A stretch of 64,000 bases of DNA from Alphaproteobacteria bacterium MedPE-SWcel. Its GTDB lineage: Bacteria > Pseudomonadota > Alphaproteobacteria > Rhodobacterales > Rhodobacteraceae. The stretch spans positions 1-64,000 of the forward strand of contig MPDC01000006.1 in NCBI GenBank assembly GCA_001874255.1, in the 5' to 3' direction. This document shows, one piece after another, positions 18,740-28,810 of this stretch. The notes under the pieces were generated by a model. That model saw only the letters and a program-made list of their open reading frames with translations, was not told the origin of the DNA and did not search any database. The position numbers and the translations under genes were made by a program. How positions within the stretch are numbered: position 1 is the stretch's first letter; every line of letters starts with the position of its first letter.

Positions 18740-18849
18740 GTGATCCCCTGCAGACTGGCGGTCGGCTGGCCCATATATGTGCCGGAACTGGGAATCCCGG
18801 ACAGGGGGGCCGTGTTCTTGTTGATTTTATTGTTTTTTGTGAGGCCCGC

Positions 18850-18870
18850 CCCCGGCGGCGATTGCCGGGG
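18850..18870 (-). terminator. Stem-loop between binding-protein and permease genes
   Basis: CCCCGGC / GCCGGGG with a 7-nt loop lies about 35 bases past the binding-protein stop. A GC-rich stem at this position usually stabilises the upstream message or partially attenuates read-through into permease genes; no long T-run follows directly. Confidence 0.45.
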
Positions 18871-18903
18871 ACGGATCTGGGGGTCGGGCGTGATCAGAGG
18901 TGA

Positions 18904-20568
18904 TCAGGCCGCCCAGCCCCATTTGTAGTGGTGGTGTTCAAAGGAGATATGCATGTCCGCACCGGAGACGCCTTCGCGCATGTGACGATAGAGCGACCGC
19001 CAATAGGGCTGGATGGTGACGCCTTCGTCCTGGATCAGCTTTTCCATCTTCTCCATCACCACACGCCGCTTGTCGGCATCCGCAATGGCAAGGGCGTCGT
19101 CGAGAAGGCCATCGAATTCCGCATTGGACCAGCCGAATTCGTTCCAGGCCTCGCCGGAGCGATAGGCGAGGGCGTGGATCTGCACGCCCAGCGGACGGTG
19201 GTTCCAGTTGGTGGAGCTGAAGGGATATTTTGTCCAGTCGTTCCAGAAGGTGGAGCCGGGCAGAACGGTGCGTTTCACCTTGAACCCTGCATCGCGCAGC
19301 TGTGCGGCGACCGCATCGGTGGTGTTCTTGCGATAGTCGTCGTCGATGGAGATGATCTCATGTTCGAAATCCATCATCCCGGCCTCTTCCATCAGGGCAC
19401 GGGCGCCATCGGGATCGACCGGCTGCGGGGGCAGTTCCGCATATTCCGGGTGGATCGAGCCGACATGGTGGTTTTCCGCCACAACGCCGCGATTGCCGTA
19501 GCCGAGTTCGAGGCAGATATTGTTGTCGACGGCCATCTGGATCGCCTGACGGACGCGTTTGTCCGCATAGGGTTGTTTGCCATCGACTTCGGCCAGCTGG
19601 TTGGGGCGAACCACCACGGTGGACATGGTCACCACCTCGGATTTGACAAAGCCCAGCGCGTCCATGACATCGATGAATTCACCGACGGATTCATAGAGCA
19701 TATCGACTTCTTCGGATTCGAGCGCGGAGAGCCAGGAGGACGGGTCGGTGCCGAAATCGATGTATTCGATACGGTCCAGGGCCGGCTTGCCAAAGACCTC
19801 TTCGCCCCACCATGTGTGTTCGGTGTTGCGCTCCAGCGTACATTTCACGCCGACCTCGAGTTCGGTCATCAGATAGGGTCCGGTGCCGACGTTCTGCGTC
19901 ATGTCCTCGGTCGAGAAGCTGGCATGGGTCATCGCCGCCGGATAATCCGCCATGCCCGCAATGATCGAGATATCGGATTTGGGCAGGTTGAGCTTGACCG
20001 TGTGGCTGTCGACAACTTCGACTGCGCCATCCAGCGCGGTTCCGGTGGCTTCGTCGATCAGGCTGGCGAAACGGCCCGCCATGGAGTTGCCTTCCAGCGC
20101 CTTGTCACACCAGCCGGTGATATTGCGCGCCACATCTTCGGCGGTGAAATCGTCGCCGTTGTTCCATTTGACGCCCTGGCGGACATTCAGCGTATAGACG
20201 GTCGCATCGTCGTTGACCTCCCAGCTGTCCAGCAGCATCGGCGTGATGGAGCCGTCGTTGTTGTATTCAACAAGGTATTCCAGCGTGCCCCGGCTCTCGT
20301 TGCCCATTTCGGACCAGTCGTAGGTGCGGGGATCTTTCAGGCCCTTGATGCTCATCTGCACGCGCAGGGTTCCGCCGTCCTGCATATGCGCGGCGGCCCG
20401 AACGGGCGCGCTCAGGCCGATCATGGAATAGGCCGCGGTGGCAGAAACGCCGAGGGCAGTGGCGCGGGTCAGGAACTCGCGCCGCGAGATCTTGCCCTTT
20501 TTCAGTTCCTGCGCATGCATCTCGGCCGCCCAATGGGGCGAGGCGCTCGTGGGTGTGGTGTTGGTCAT
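18904..20568 (-). CDS. Solute-binding protein of the ABC importer, Tat-exported
   Basis: The 554-aa SBP_bac_5 family protein captures peptides or similar solutes in the periplasm. Its N-terminus has a twin-arginine signal ([20 protein letters not shown], then a hydrophobic run ending APVRA), so it is exported folded by Tat. Family landmarks include [15 protein letters not shown], a [12 protein letters not shown] segment and [13 protein letters not shown] 20568 is preceded by GGGAGATATCC. It is the first gene of the four-gene leftward transporter operon. Confidence 0.92.
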   Translation of the reverse strand: MTNTTPTSASPHWAAEMHAQELKKGKISRREFLTRATALGVSATAAYSMIGLSAPVRAAAHMQDGGTLRVQMSIKGLKDPRTYDWSEMGNESRGTLEYLVEYNNDGSITPMLLDSWEVNDDATVYTLNVRQGVKWNNGDDFTAEDVARNITGWCDKALEGNSMAGRFASLIDEATGTALDGAVEVVDSHTVKLNLPKSDISIIAGMADYPAAMTHASFSTEDMTQNVGTGPYLMTELEVGVKCTLERNTEHTWWGEEVFGKPALDRIEYIDFGTDPSSWLSALESEEVDMLYESVGEFIDVMDALGFVKSEVVTMSTVVVRPNQLAEVDGKQPYADKRVRQAIQMAVDNNICLELGYGNRGVVAENHHVGSIHPEYAELPPQPVDPDGARALMEEAGMMDFEHEIISIDDDYRKNTTDAVAAQLRDAGFKVKRTVLPGSTFWNDWTKYPFSSTNWNHRPLGVQIHALAYRSGEAWNEFGWSNAEFDGLLDDALAIADADKRRVVMEKMEKLIQDEGVTIQPYWRSLYRHMREGVSGADMHISFEHHHYKWGWAA

Positions 20569-20815
20569 GGATATCTCCCTGTTCTAGTCCGTCTGGGTCA
20601 GGGGCCTCTGCGGATGAGGGGCCAAAGCCGCGGGCTTTTTGTATCGTGTCGAGGCATATGTATTGTCACAATCTGTCCCGGCACCACCATACGGCAACAG
20701 AACCGGGGCAACGTCAATGCACAGTATCGGCAGCTTGAGGTAAAAAAACGACATCTGAGCCGTCGCGAATGAGAAAAGGACACTTCTGTCCAGTTTTCAT
20801 CCGAAATGACGCCAC

Positions 20816-21646
20816 TCAGGAGTGCAGGGCCTGCACTTTTGCGTCATCATGCGCAGATTTGCGCAGCGTGCTCGGGGTTTCGCCGGTGTGCTGTGTGATG
20901 AACCGGGTGAAATATGCGGCACTTCCAAAGCCGAGCGATTGCGCAATGTCGCGGATCGGCAGGCTGGTTCTGATCAGCAGGCTGCGCGCGGCGTGCAACT
21001 GGCGCTCGGTCAACAGGACGGCTGCCGTCTTGCCGGTCTCCTGTTTGCAGACGCGGGTCAGATGGGTTGGCGTCACGCCCAGCTCCGAGGCGTGGCCTGC
21101 CATGTTGAAGCTCCCTTCCGGGTCCTGTGCGAGGCGAGTGCAAAATGCCCGGCAGAGGCGGCGTGCGGCAGAGGCGCTGCGGTTTTCGGGCGCGGACTGC
21201 CACTGCCGTTTCAGATGAATGCCGAGCAGATCGGCGTAGCTTCGGATTGCGCGATGGGCGTGGTCATCGCTGACCTGCTGTTCGCGGAGCATGGCGTCGA
21301 AGAGACCATTGAGCCGCGCCTGTTCCTGCATGTCACTGATCCGGATCTGCATCGGCGTTTCCGGCAGGCCGCAGGGCACCGTTTCGCCGACGCGCAGCAC
21401 CTGACCGATGCTTTGACGACCGAGCTCCAGCGAGAATAGGGTCCGTGCGGGCAGGCTGATCGCCGTGTGGGGACCAAAGCCGCGACAATGCCCGTCCATC
21501 AGGATCCGGCCCTGGCCACGCGTGATCCAGATGACCAGATGACAGTCGCGTTCATGTGCCAATTCGATTTGCCAGGCACCGCCTGACATCAGTCGCAGAA
21601 GGGGGCTGACATCGAGTGGCCCAGTGGCTTTTGGATCAAAGGGCAT
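20816..21646 (-). CDS. AraC-family transcriptional regulator
   Basis: The 276-aa protein has an N-terminal AraC-binding-like sensor domain (about 25-130) and a C-terminal double helix-turn-helix (about 175-268) with the family signature LPIRDIAQSLGFGSAAYFTRFITQHTGETPSTLR. It is encoded 247 bases upstream of the ABC operon on the same strand and is a plausible regulator of it. The inducer is unknown. Confidence 0.88.
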   Translation of the reverse strand: MPFDPKATGPLDVSPLLRLMSGGAWQIELAHERDCHLVIWITRGQGRILMDGHCRGFGPHTAISLPARTLFSLELGRQSIGQVLRVGETVPCGLPETPMQIRISDMQEQARLNGLFDAMLREQQVSDDHAHRAIRSYADLLGIHLKRQWQSAPENRSASAARRLCRAFCTRLAQDPEGSFNMAGHASELGVTPTHLTRVCKQETGKTAAVLLTERQLHAARSLLIRTSLPIRDIAQSLGFGSAAYFTRFITQHTGETPSTLRKSAHDDAKVQALHS

Positions 21647-21779
21647 GGCGGTGGGACTGCGCTATTTGGTCAAAGTTGAAGGGAGCTTGGCGTGATGAGG
21701 TGATTCGATCAATTTCTTTGCCGTATTTTTTGCAAGTCCCGTGATAATCGCGCTAGAATCGTGAAAAAATCGTTCGATT

Positions 21780-22643
21780 TTACGATTTGGGGGCCAGTTT
21801 TGACCATTTTCCCATGCGAGACCGCAGCCAGGTGCGCTGGCGCTTGGCGTATTGGCGGGTCGCGACCGAGGCCTGTTCCTCGGCCTGATCAAGGGTCAGC
21901 TGCCCGGTGAGGTGGGCCATCAGCTCCGGAACGCCTATGGCTTTGCAGGAGGGCAGCGCCGGATCATAGCGATCCAGCATTGCGCGGGCCTCCTCCAGCG
22001 CGCCCTGTGCGATCATCGCGGAAAACCGGCGTCTGATCCGCGCTTCGAGCCATTCCTTGTCGGTTTCCACCACAAAGGCGGCGCAGGCGCTGCGCGGCAA
22101 GAGCGGAGCGGGGGTGTCATCCTGCCACTCCGCCAATGGCCGTCCGGTTGCCCGCAGCACCTCCCAGGCGCGCTGCACCCGGGCCCGGTTCTGCAGGTCG
22201 ATGCGCGCGGCGGTCCGGGGATCCAGCGTCCGTATCATGGTCTCCAGCGACAGGTCATCGCCTTCTGCGCGCAGTTCGGGCGGGGTTGCGGGGATCTCGG
22301 CCATGCCTTCGGTCAGGGCGAGGAAATAAAGCCCGGTGCCGCCCACGATGATGGGGCGCTCGGGGCCGGTCAGCAGCGGGGCGACCTCGCGCAACCAATG
22401 CCCGGCGGAATAGGCCGCGTCGTAGGGCAGGTGGCCATAGAGCGCATGCGGCGCGGCGGATTCGTCTGCCTCTGACGGGCGTGCGGTGACCACCCTCCAG
22501 CAGTCATAAACCTGACTGGCATCGGCATTGACGATCACCCCGCCTCGGGTCGTTGCGATCTCCAGCGCCAGGGAGGACTTGCCCGAGGCGGTGGGGCCGG
22601 CAATCAGGACTGGCTGATCGTCTGGGATATTATCGAGCTGCAT
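21780..22643 (-). CDS. miaA: tRNA dimethylallyltransferase
   Basis: MiaA adds dimethylallyl to A37 of tRNAs reading UNN codons. The 287-aa protein shows the P-loop [16 protein letters not shown], the [13 protein letters not shown] substrate segment, [11 protein letters not shown] and the [15 protein letters not shown] motif near the C-terminus. I chose ATG 22643 (MQLDNIPDD); an in-frame TTG at 22661 would add six residues. It diverges from pyrH with about 140 bases between the starts. Confidence 0.94.
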   Translation of the reverse strand: MQLDNIPDDQPVLIAGPTASGKSSLALEIATTRGGVIVNADASQVYDCWRVVTARPSEADESAAPHALYGHLPYDAAYSAGHWLREVAPLLTGPERPIIVGGTGLYFLALTEGMAEIPATPPELRAEGDDLSLETMIRTLDPRTAARIDLQNRARVQRAWEVLRATGRPLAEWQDDTPAPLLPRSACAAFVVETDKEWLEARIRRRFSAMIAQGALEEARAMLDRYDPALPSCKAIGVPELMAHLTGQLTLDQAEEQASVATRQYAKRQRTWLRSRMGKWSKLAPKS

Positions 22644-22785
22644 CAATCTGTTCCGCGGCAAAGTTCAGCATGTTTTCAGGTCATTTCGCGTTGATGAGGA
22701 ATAAAGCCATTGGCTGCATTGATCCCGGACGGCTTTTGCTCCATTTTGCCGACAGATTTAACCCCGACATATTGCGGAGCACAAC

Positions 22786-23532
22786 ATGCCCCAGACCAGT
22801 GAACAGCCGGACGCCTCGCCGGCCGCGTCCTATAACCGTGTCATGCTGAAGATATCCGGCGAGGCCCTGATGGGCACGCAGGGCTTCGGTCTGCATCCGC
22901 CCACCGTGCGCAGAATTGCCGAGGAGGTCAAATCGGTCCACGATCTTGGCGTCGAAATCTGCATGGTGATCGGAGGGGGCAATATCTTTCGCGGGCTCTC
23001 GGGCTCCGCGCAGGGGATGGAACGGACCACGGCGGATTACATGGGCATGCTCGCCACGGTGATGAATGCGCTGGCAATGCAATCGGCGCTTGAGGATCTT
23101 GGCGTCTTTACCCGCGTGATCTCTGCCATCCGCATGGATGAGGTGGCAGAGCCCTATATTCGCCGCCGCGCCGTGCGCCACCTGGAAAAGAAACGGGTCT
23201 GCATCTTTGCGGCGGGAACCGGAAACCCGTATTTCACCACCGATACGGCGGCGACGCTGCGCGCCAACGAAATGGCCTGCGAGGCGATTTTCATGGGCAA
23301 GAACGGTGTCGACGGCGTGTATGACAAGGATCCAAAGACCAACCCCGACGCGGTGCGCTATGAAAGCGTCAGCTACGACGATGTGCTGGCAAAGCGTCTG
23401 CGGGTCATGGATGCCTCTGCCATCGCGCTGGCCCGCGACAACAATCTGCCCCTGTTTGTCTTCGGCCTTGACGAACCCGGTGGCTTCCGCGGCGTTCTGG
23501 CCGGAGAGGGCACCTATACAAAGGTCATGTAG
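22786..23532 (+). CDS. pyrH: UMP kinase
   Basis: PyrH phosphorylates UMP to UDP, a hexameric amino-acid-kinase-fold enzyme of pyrimidine synthesis. The 248-aa protein shows [11 protein letters not shown], the glycine-rich [10 protein letters not shown], and the acceptor/ATP segment [19 protein letters not shown]. Start ATG 22786 has GGAG eight bases upstream. It heads the pyrH-frr-uppS-cdsA-dxr-rseP-bamA-lpx arrangement common in proteobacteria; a terminator-like hairpin separates it from frr. Confidence 0.97.
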   Translation: MPQTSEQPDASPAASYNRVMLKISGEALMGTQGFGLHPPTVRRIAEEVKSVHDLGVEICMVIGGGNIFRGLSGSAQGMERTTADYMGMLATVMNALAMQSALEDLGVFTRVISAIRMDEVAEPYIRRRAVRHLEKKRVCIFAAGTGNPYFTTDTAATLRANEMACEAIFMGKNGVDGVYDKDPKTNPDAVRYESVSYDDVLAKRLRVMDASAIALARDNNLPLFVFGLDEPGGFRGVLAGEGTYTKVM

Positions 23533-23552
23533 CCCGGCGGGCGGGGCCGGAG

Positions 23553-23600
23553 CCGGTCAGACAGGGACCCGATCGGGGGTGCGTGTCTGACCGGATTTTT
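23553..23600 (+). terminator. Terminator-like hairpin after pyrH
   Basis: An 11-bp perfect stem (CCGGTCAGACA 23553-23563 / TGTCTGACCGG 23584-23594) with a 20-nt loop is followed by ATTTTTG. It implies that frr and the genes beyond have their own promoter, or that read-through is partial. Confidence 0.75.
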
Positions 23601-23712
23601 GCTCCGGTCTGCCGCTTTCGCGGGCAATGACCCACTGAGATCGCTATACAATACATCCGTGATGGCGTATGAGCCGTCGTCAAGACCACCTCAGCCAAGG
23701 GGAGAGAGCAGC

Positions 23713-24276
23713 ATGTCTGATGATTTTGAACTGGACACCGACGATCTGAAGCGCCGAATGGACGGTGCGATGAGCAACCTCAAGACCGAATTTGCCAGCC
23801 TGCGGACCGGCCGGGCATCGGCCTCCATGCTGGAGCCTGTGATGGTGGACGCCTATGGCTCCATGACACCGATCAACCAGGTCGGCACCGTGAATGTGCC
23901 GGAACCCCGCATGGTGACCATCAACGTCTGGGACAAGGGTCTGGTGGGCAAGGTGGAAAAAGCGATCCGCGAAAGCGGCCTCGGGATCAACCCGCAGCTG
24001 AATGGCACCATCATCATGCTGCCGATCCCGGAGCTGAACGAGGAACGCCGCCGTGATCTGACCAAAGTGGCCGGCCAATATGCCGAACATGCCCGCGTGT
24101 CGATCCGCAACGTGCGACGCGATGGCATGGACCAGATCAAGAAGGCCAAGGCGGACGGCATGTCGGAAGATGACCAGAAATTCTGGGAAACCGAGGTGCA
24201 GGAGCTGACCGACAAGATGATCAAAGTGGTCGATGAGGCGCTTGAGAGCAAGCAAGCCGAAATCATGCAGGTCTGA
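23713..24276 (+). CDS. frr: Ribosome recycling factor
   Basis: RRF with EF-G splits post-termination ribosomes. The 187-aa protein matches family length and shows [20 protein letters not shown] near the N-terminus, [16 protein letters not shown], and the [20 protein letters not shown] segment. ATG 23713 follows GGGGAGAGAGCAGC; an earlier in-frame start would only add sequence running back into the pyrH terminator. Confidence 0.97.
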   Translation: MSDDFELDTDDLKRRMDGAMSNLKTEFASLRTGRASASMLEPVMVDAYGSMTPINQVGTVNVPEPRMVTINVWDKGLVGKVEKAIRESGLGINPQLNGTIIMLPIPELNEERRRDLTKVAGQYAEHARVSIRNVRRDGMDQIKKAKADGMSEDDQKFWETEVQELTDKMIKVVDEALESKQAEIMQV

Positions 24277-24285
24277 TAGCATCTG

Positions 24286-25056
24286 ATGCCACTTCGGACC
24301 AACAGCGGGACTTGTGAGCAGACCGGCGGTGACGGCGACATGTCCGGGCCGGACTGCGGTCCGCGTCATGTTGCGATCATTATGGATGGCAATGGCCGCT
24401 GGGCTCAGGCCCGCGGCAGGCCCCGCCTGTTCGGGCACCACGCCGGCGCCCGCAGAGTGCGCGAAGTCGTCGAATGTTGTCCGGCTTTGGGCGTGAAGTA
24501 CCTGACAATATTTGCGTTTTCGACTGAAAACTGGAAACGCACGCAGGTGGAAGTGGCCGGGCTGATGAGCCTGTTCCGCCGCTATATCTCCAAGGAAATG
24601 AAGGCGCTTGCCGCCAAGAATGTGCGTGTCCGCTTTATCGGCGATCGGGTCCGGCTCGATGCCAAGCTGATCAACCTGATGGACGCGCTGGAGCGCGAGA
24701 CCGCCGAAAACGACGGCACCCATCTGACCATCGCGCTGAACTACGGCAGCCGGGACGAGGTGGCGCGGGCCATCCGTCGGCTGGCGCAGGATGTCGCGGA
24801 TGGCAGGCTTGATCCCGCCGATGTGGATGAGGAAACATTGCCGCGCTATCTCGATACGCATGTTCTGCCCGATCCGGATCTGGTGATCCGCACCAGCGGC
24901 GAGGCGCGGATTTCCAACTTTCTGCTGTGGCAGTCGGCCTATGCGGAATATGAATTCATCGACACGCTCTGGCCGGATTTCACCGCCGAAGAACTCGCCG
25001 CGCTCTGTCAGAGCTACGGACGGCGGGACCGACGGTTTGGCGCGGTCAAGCCATGA
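24286..25056 (+). CDS. uppS: Undecaprenyl diphosphate synthase
   Basis: UppS makes the C55 lipid carrier for peptidoglycan and O-antigen by cis-prenyl transfer. The 256-aa protein has the catalytic HVAIIMDGNGRWAQARG, FAFSTENWKR, RFIGDR and the RTSGEARISNFLLWQSAYAE signature. The start is uncertain between ATG 24286 and ATG 24340 (18 residues shorter), since neither has a strong ribosome-binding site. It ends in a 4-base overlap with cdsA, indicating coupling. Confidence 0.95.
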   Translation: MPLRTNSGTCEQTGGDGDMSGPDCGPRHVAIIMDGNGRWAQARGRPRLFGHHAGARRVREVVECCPALGVKYLTIFAFSTENWKRTQVEVAGLMSLFRRYISKEMKALAAKNVRVRFIGDRVRLDAKLINLMDALERETAENDGTHLTIALNYGSRDEVARAIRRLAQDVADGRLDPADVDEETLPRYLDTHVLPDPDLVIRTSGEARISNFLLWQSAYAEYEFIDTLWPDFTAEELAALCQSYGRRDRRFGAVKP

Positions 25057-25826
25057 CCGCGCGGGGACGATGGGCTGATCTGCTGCCGCGCACCCTCTCG
25101 GCGCTGGTGTTGCTGTCGGCGGGGGCCGGGGCGCTGTGGTGCGGGGGGCTGGTCTTCACGATATTCGTGGCGGTTCTGACCGGAGCGGTCATGTGGGAGC
25201 TGGCGCGGCTGCTCGATGCCTCCAACCCCGAAGTCGCGCTCAATGTGGGAATACTCTCGGCGGCGGCTCTGGTGGTGGCGACGGTGTCCTATTCGGCAAT
25301 GGTGCCGGTCATGTTGCTGGTGCCGCTGGCCCTGGGGCTGATCCGCCTGAGCCGTCAGAGGGGGCGCTTTGCCACATTGGGCCTTTGGGTCATGATCGGT
25401 GCCTTCGGCTTGATATGGCTGCGCAACACGCAGGGACTTTCCTGGGCGATGTGGTTGATCCTCGTGGTGGTTGCCACTGATATCGCAGGATATTTCGTTG
25501 GAAAATATATCGGCGGGGCAAAGTTCTGGCCCGCCATCAGCCCAAACAAGACCTGGTCCGGAACGGCCGGCGGTTGGGTGGCTGCGGCGCTGGTCGGGGT
25601 CGGTTTTGTCGTTCTGGGGGCATTGCCTGCCGCCCTGATCGGGCTCTCTGTCGGCGTCTCGCTGGCCAGCCAGCTGGGCGATATCGTCGAAAGCGCGGTG
25701 AAGCGGCGGATGGGGGCAAAGGATGCGAGCAATCTGATCCCGGGGCACGGTGGCGTCTTTGACCGGTTTGACGGCATGCTCGGGGCGTCTGCCTTGTGTT
25801 TCCTCGTGGTCGTTATCTGGGGGTAG
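25053..25826 (+). CDS. cdsA: Phosphatidate cytidylyltransferase
   Basis: CdsA converts phosphatidic acid and CTP to CDP-diacylglycerol for phospholipid synthesis in the inner membrane. The 257-aa protein is almost entirely hydrophobic, with about seven or eight membrane segments. It carries the family signature SNLIPGHGGVFDRFDGMLGA near the C-terminus, plus PNKTWSGTAGGW and LGDIVESAVKRR. ATGA overlap with uppS; three bases separate it from dxr. Confidence 0.95.
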   Translation: MTARGRWADLLPRTLSALVLLSAGAGALWCGGLVFTIFVAVLTGAVMWELARLLDASNPEVALNVGILSAAALVVATVSYSAMVPVMLLVPLALGLIRLSRQRGRFATLGLWVMIGAFGLIWLRNTQGLSWAMWLILVVVATDIAGYFVGKYIGGAKFWPAISPNKTWSGTAGGWVAAALVGVGFVVLGALPAALIGLSVGVSLASQLGDIVESAVKRRMGAKDASNLIPGHGGVFDRFDGMLGASALCFLVVVIWG

Positions 25827-25829
25827 CCC

Positions 25830-27002
25830 ATGCGCAGGATCTCGATCTTCGGGGCCACCGGCTCCATCGGGCAGAATACCATTGATCTGCTGCGCCGTGA
25901 CAAGGCCGCCTATCAGGTGGTTGCCCTGAGCGGCGGGCATAATATCGCCCGTTTGGCGCAGGATGCGCGCGAATTTCAGGCCGAGATCGCGATTACCGCC
26001 CATGACGCGCGGCTGGATGAGTTGCGCGCGGCGCTCAAGGGGAGCGGGATCGAGGCGGCGGCCGGCAGCCGGGCGCTGATCGAGGCGGCAGGGCGTCCTG
26101 CGGATTGGATCATGTCGGCGATCGTCGGGGCCGCGGGCCTTGCGCCGGGACTTGCAGCGTTGAAGCAGGGCAGCACATTGGCCCTTGCGAACAAGGAATC
26201 GCTGGTCTGTGCCGGGCCTTTGCTGATGCAGACGGCAGCGCGATACGGCGCCCGTATTCTGCCGGTCGACAGCGAGCATTCCGCCGTCTTTCAGGCCCTG
26301 GTGGGCGAGCGGATCGAAGAGGTGGAGCGGATCATCATCACAGCCTCCGGCGGCGCGTTTCGCGACTGGCCGCTGGAGGATCTGAAATCCGCCACCCTGG
26401 CGCAGGCCTCGTCCCACCCGAATTGGGATATGGGCCAGCGCATCACCGTCGACAGCGCGTCCATGTTCAACAAGGCGCTGGAGGTCATTGAAACCAAAGA
26501 ATTCTTCGGCGTCGATCCCGCGCAAATCGAGGTCCTGGTGCATCCGCAATCCCTGGTCCATGCGCTGGTCGGGTTTCGCGATGGCGCGCTGATGAGCCAC
26601 CTGGGCGCGCCGGATATGCGTCATGCCATCGGCTATGCGCTGCATTGGCCCGATCGCAAGTCATTGCCGGTGGCGCGGCTGGATCTGGCTGCGGTGGGAC
26701 AGCTGGAGTTTCGCGCCCCCGAGCAGGGCCGCTATCCGGCGCTGCGTCTGGCCTATGACGTGATGGCGCGGGGCGGTTTGTGCGGCGCCGTGTTCAACGG
26801 GGCCAAGGAACGCGCGCTCGATCACTTTATCGCGGGGCGGCTTGGCTTTCTGGACATGGCTGGCGTAACCGAAGATGCGCTCGCGCAGATTGAGACTGAC
26901 GCGGGTCTTATTGATGACGCAATGACACTTGAAAACGTGTCGCGAATGGACGATCTGGCGCGGCAGGCCGTCGATCGTCGTGTGGCTGAAAAAGCAGGGT
27001 AA
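25830..27002 (+). CDS. dxr: 1-deoxy-D-xylulose 5-phosphate reductoisomerase
   Basis: DXR makes 2-C-methylerythritol 4-phosphate, the committed step of the MEP isoprenoid pathway that feeds UppS and MiaA. The 390-aa protein has the NADPH-binding FGATGSIGQNTIDLL, the LANKESLVCAG segment, the metal/substrate motif VDSEHSAVFQAL and the SSHPNWDMGQRITVDSASMF stretch. Length is typical. Confidence 0.96.
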   Translation: MRRISIFGATGSIGQNTIDLLRRDKAAYQVVALSGGHNIARLAQDAREFQAEIAITAHDARLDELRAALKGSGIEAAAGSRALIEAAGRPADWIMSAIVGAAGLAPGLAALKQGSTLALANKESLVCAGPLLMQTAARYGARILPVDSEHSAVFQALVGERIEEVERIIITASGGAFRDWPLEDLKSATLAQASSHPNWDMGQRITVDSASMFNKALEVIETKEFFGVDPAQIEVLVHPQSLVHALVGFRDGALMSHLGAPDMRHAIGYALHWPDRKSLPVARLDLAAVGQLEFRAPEQGRYPALRLAYDVMARGGLCGAVFNGAKERALDHFIAGRLGFLDMAGVTEDALAQIETDAGLIDDAMTLENVSRMDDLARQAVDRRVAEKAG

Positions 27003-27006
27003 GATT

Positions 27007-28359
27007 TTGGACGTAGTATCGCTGATCACGCAACTTGGTAGTTTTCTCTTCACGATCGGCAGCTTTGTCGTTGTTCTGTCCGTCATCGTGGCGGTGCATG
27101 AATATGGCCACTATATTGTCGGCCGCTGGAGCGGCATTCATCCGGAGGTCTTCTCTCTCGGGTTCGGCCCGGTTCTGCTGAGCGGCGTGGACCGGCGCGG
27201 CACCAAATGGCAAGTGGCGGCGATCCCCTTTGGCGGTTTCGTGAAGTTTCTCGGCGATTCGGATGCGGCATCGGGCAAGGACGCGGCGCAGATCGCGGCG
27301 GCGGGACAAGACCCGGAGATGCTGCGCAAAACCATGCACGGAGCGCCGCTTTGGGCGCGCTCGGCGACGGTGGCGGCTGGTCCTATCTTCAATTTCCTGC
27401 TGTCGATCGTCATTTTCACGGCGGTGAACATCAGCCAGGGGCAGGTGCAGGAGCCATTGGCCGTGGGCGAGATCCGGGATCTGCCCGAACAGGGCTACAC
27501 ATTGCGTCCGGGCGATGAAATTCTGGCGGTTGCCGGTGTGCCCATCCCGCAGGCTGCCGAGGGCGGGTCCTGGGACCAGTTTCAGGCGCAGGTCCCGGTG
27601 GCGCAGCCGCTGGAGTATCGTGTCGGTCGCGGCGGCAGTGAGCAGACGGTCTCCGGCCCCTATTTGATGCCCAGTCTGGTGTCGCGCATCGCTCCGCGCA
27701 GCGCGGCTGCGGATGCGGGTTTGCGCGCGGGTGATGTCATCACCGCGGTGGACGGAGAGGCGATATTTGCCTTTTCCCAACTGAAGGAAAAGGTCGAGGC
27801 GGGCAACGGTGCGCCGTTGTTGTTGACGGTCTGGAATGACGGGGCCTCGCGCGAGTTGACGCTCAGCCCGCGCCGCACCGACGAGCCGACAGCCGATGGC
27901 GGCTTCGAGAGCAACTGGCGGATCGGCATCGCGGGCGGGCTTGCCTTTGATCCGGCGCGCGAGGCGATGTCTCCGGTGACGGCTGTCGCGCAGGGGGCGG
28001 CCCAGGTCTGGTTGATGATCGGCCGCTCGCTCTCCGGGTTGAAACATATGATCACCGGCGACATCAGCACCTGCAACCTTTCGGGGCCTGTGGCGATTGC
28101 CGAAACGTCGAGCACGATGGCGTCGCAGGGCGCGGTGGATTTCATCTGGTTGATCGCTGCATTGTCGACCGGCATTGGCCTGTTGAACCTGTTCCCTGTG
28201 CCGGTTCTGGACGGCGGTCATCTGGTGTTCTTTGCCTATGAGGCCGTGTTCCGGCGTCCGCCCAATGATCGGGCGATGCAGATCCTGATGATGATCGGAC
28301 TGGGGCTGATTCTGAGCCTCATGCTGTTTTCCATCAGCAATGATTTGCTGTTTTGCTGA
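27007..28359 (+). CDS. rseP: Site-2 intramembrane zinc metalloprotease RseP
   Basis: RseP cleaves membrane-anchored substrates such as anti-sigma factors and signal-peptide remnants. The 450-aa protein has the zinc-binding HEYGH at residues 31-35 in the first membrane segment, two PDZ regions (about 120-200 and 205-285) and the second metal motif NLFPVPVLDGGHL near the C-terminus. I chose the TTG at 27007, with GCAGGG just upstream, because the resulting N-terminus matches the family and begins 5 bases after the dxr stop; an ATG at 26929 lies inside dxr. Confidence 0.92.
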   Translation: MDVVSLITQLGSFLFTIGSFVVVLSVIVAVHEYGHYIVGRWSGIHPEVFSLGFGPVLLSGVDRRGTKWQVAAIPFGGFVKFLGDSDAASGKDAAQIAAAGQDPEMLRKTMHGAPLWARSATVAAGPIFNFLLSIVIFTAVNISQGQVQEPLAVGEIRDLPEQGYTLRPGDEILAVAGVPIPQAAEGGSWDQFQAQVPVAQPLEYRVGRGGSEQTVSGPYLMPSLVSRIAPRSAAADAGLRAGDVITAVDGEAIFAFSQLKEKVEAGNGAPLLLTVWNDGASRELTLSPRRTDEPTADGGFESNWRIGIAGGLAFDPAREAMSPVTAVAQGAAQVWLMIGRSLSGLKHMITGDISTCNLSGPVAIAETSSTMASQGAVDFIWLIAALSTGIGLLNLFPVPVLDGGHLVFFAYEAVFRRPPNDRAMQILMMIGLGLILSLMLFSISNDLLFC

Positions 28360-28527
28360 CGTCACACGCACGGCCTGAGGACCCCAACATATGGCCTGAG
28401 CGGCGGCAGGGTGATCGAATGCTGCCGCTTTGCCGCCCCTTTCTCGCCACAAACCCTAATTAATCTTGGGCTTGGGTGAGTGATTCCGAACGCTCTGTTC
28501 GGATCGTATGAAAATTGGGAGCATGTC

Positions 28528-28656
28528 ATGCAAACTTTGCAGCGGCCATATACGGGCCTTGGCCTTCTGGTGCGTCTGAATGCCGACCGGGCGTTGTGCG
28601 CCGGCGCGATCGGCGCGGCGCTCATGTTGGGGACCTGGATTGCGTCGGGGCTCTGA
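28528..28656 (+). CDS. Small protein (42 aa) between rseP and bamA
   Basis: A 42-aa reading frame starts at ATG 28528 with GGGAG at a good distance and ends TGA 28656. It has an amphipathic N-terminal half (MQTLQRPYTGLGLLVRLNADR) and one hydrophobic segment (about 24-41). It has its own leader of about 170 bases after rseP and is followed by two hairpins, so it looks like an independent transcription unit. Function unknown. Confidence 0.6.
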   Translation: MQTLQRPYTGLGLLVRLNADRALCAGAIGAALMLGTWIASGL

Positions 28657-28665
28657 CGAAGAGGC

Positions 28666-28690
28666 CAAACCGTTTGAACTCAACGGTTTG
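28666..28690 (+). terminator. 9-bp hairpin after the 42-aa gene
   Basis: CAAACCGTT / AACGGTTTG with a 7-nt loop begins ten bases after the stop. It has no T-run of its own and precedes the stronger terminator at 28713. Confidence 0.45.
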
Positions 28691-28712
28691 TGAAACCGAC
28701 GACCCAAGTTGA

Positions 28713-28750
28713 AGCAGCGGCAAGATGCCTGCTGCTTTTCTTGTTTTTGA
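28713..28750 (+). terminator. Rho-independent terminator before bamA
   Basis: AGCAGCGGCA and TGCC/GCTGCT pair with one bulged base and a 3-nt loop, followed by TTTCTTGTTTTT. It would end the 42-aa gene transcript and separate rseP from bamA. Confidence 0.75.
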
Positions 28751-28810
28751 CAACCGGTGACAAACCCGATACGCAGATTTTAAGCTGCTATAACAATTGG
28801 GTTAAAACTG

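Noticed and set aside
18928-20772. 614-codon open frame on the plus strand
   Set aside because: It lies wholly opposite the solute-binding protein gene. Its translation is low-complexity and His/Gly/Arg-rich with no motif, as expected for an antisense frame in high-GC DNA.
21766-21785. Hairpin AAAATCG/CGATTTT at the miaA stop
   Set aside because: It has only AT-rich pairs and a 2-nt loop and overlaps the stop codon, so it is too weak to call as a terminator.
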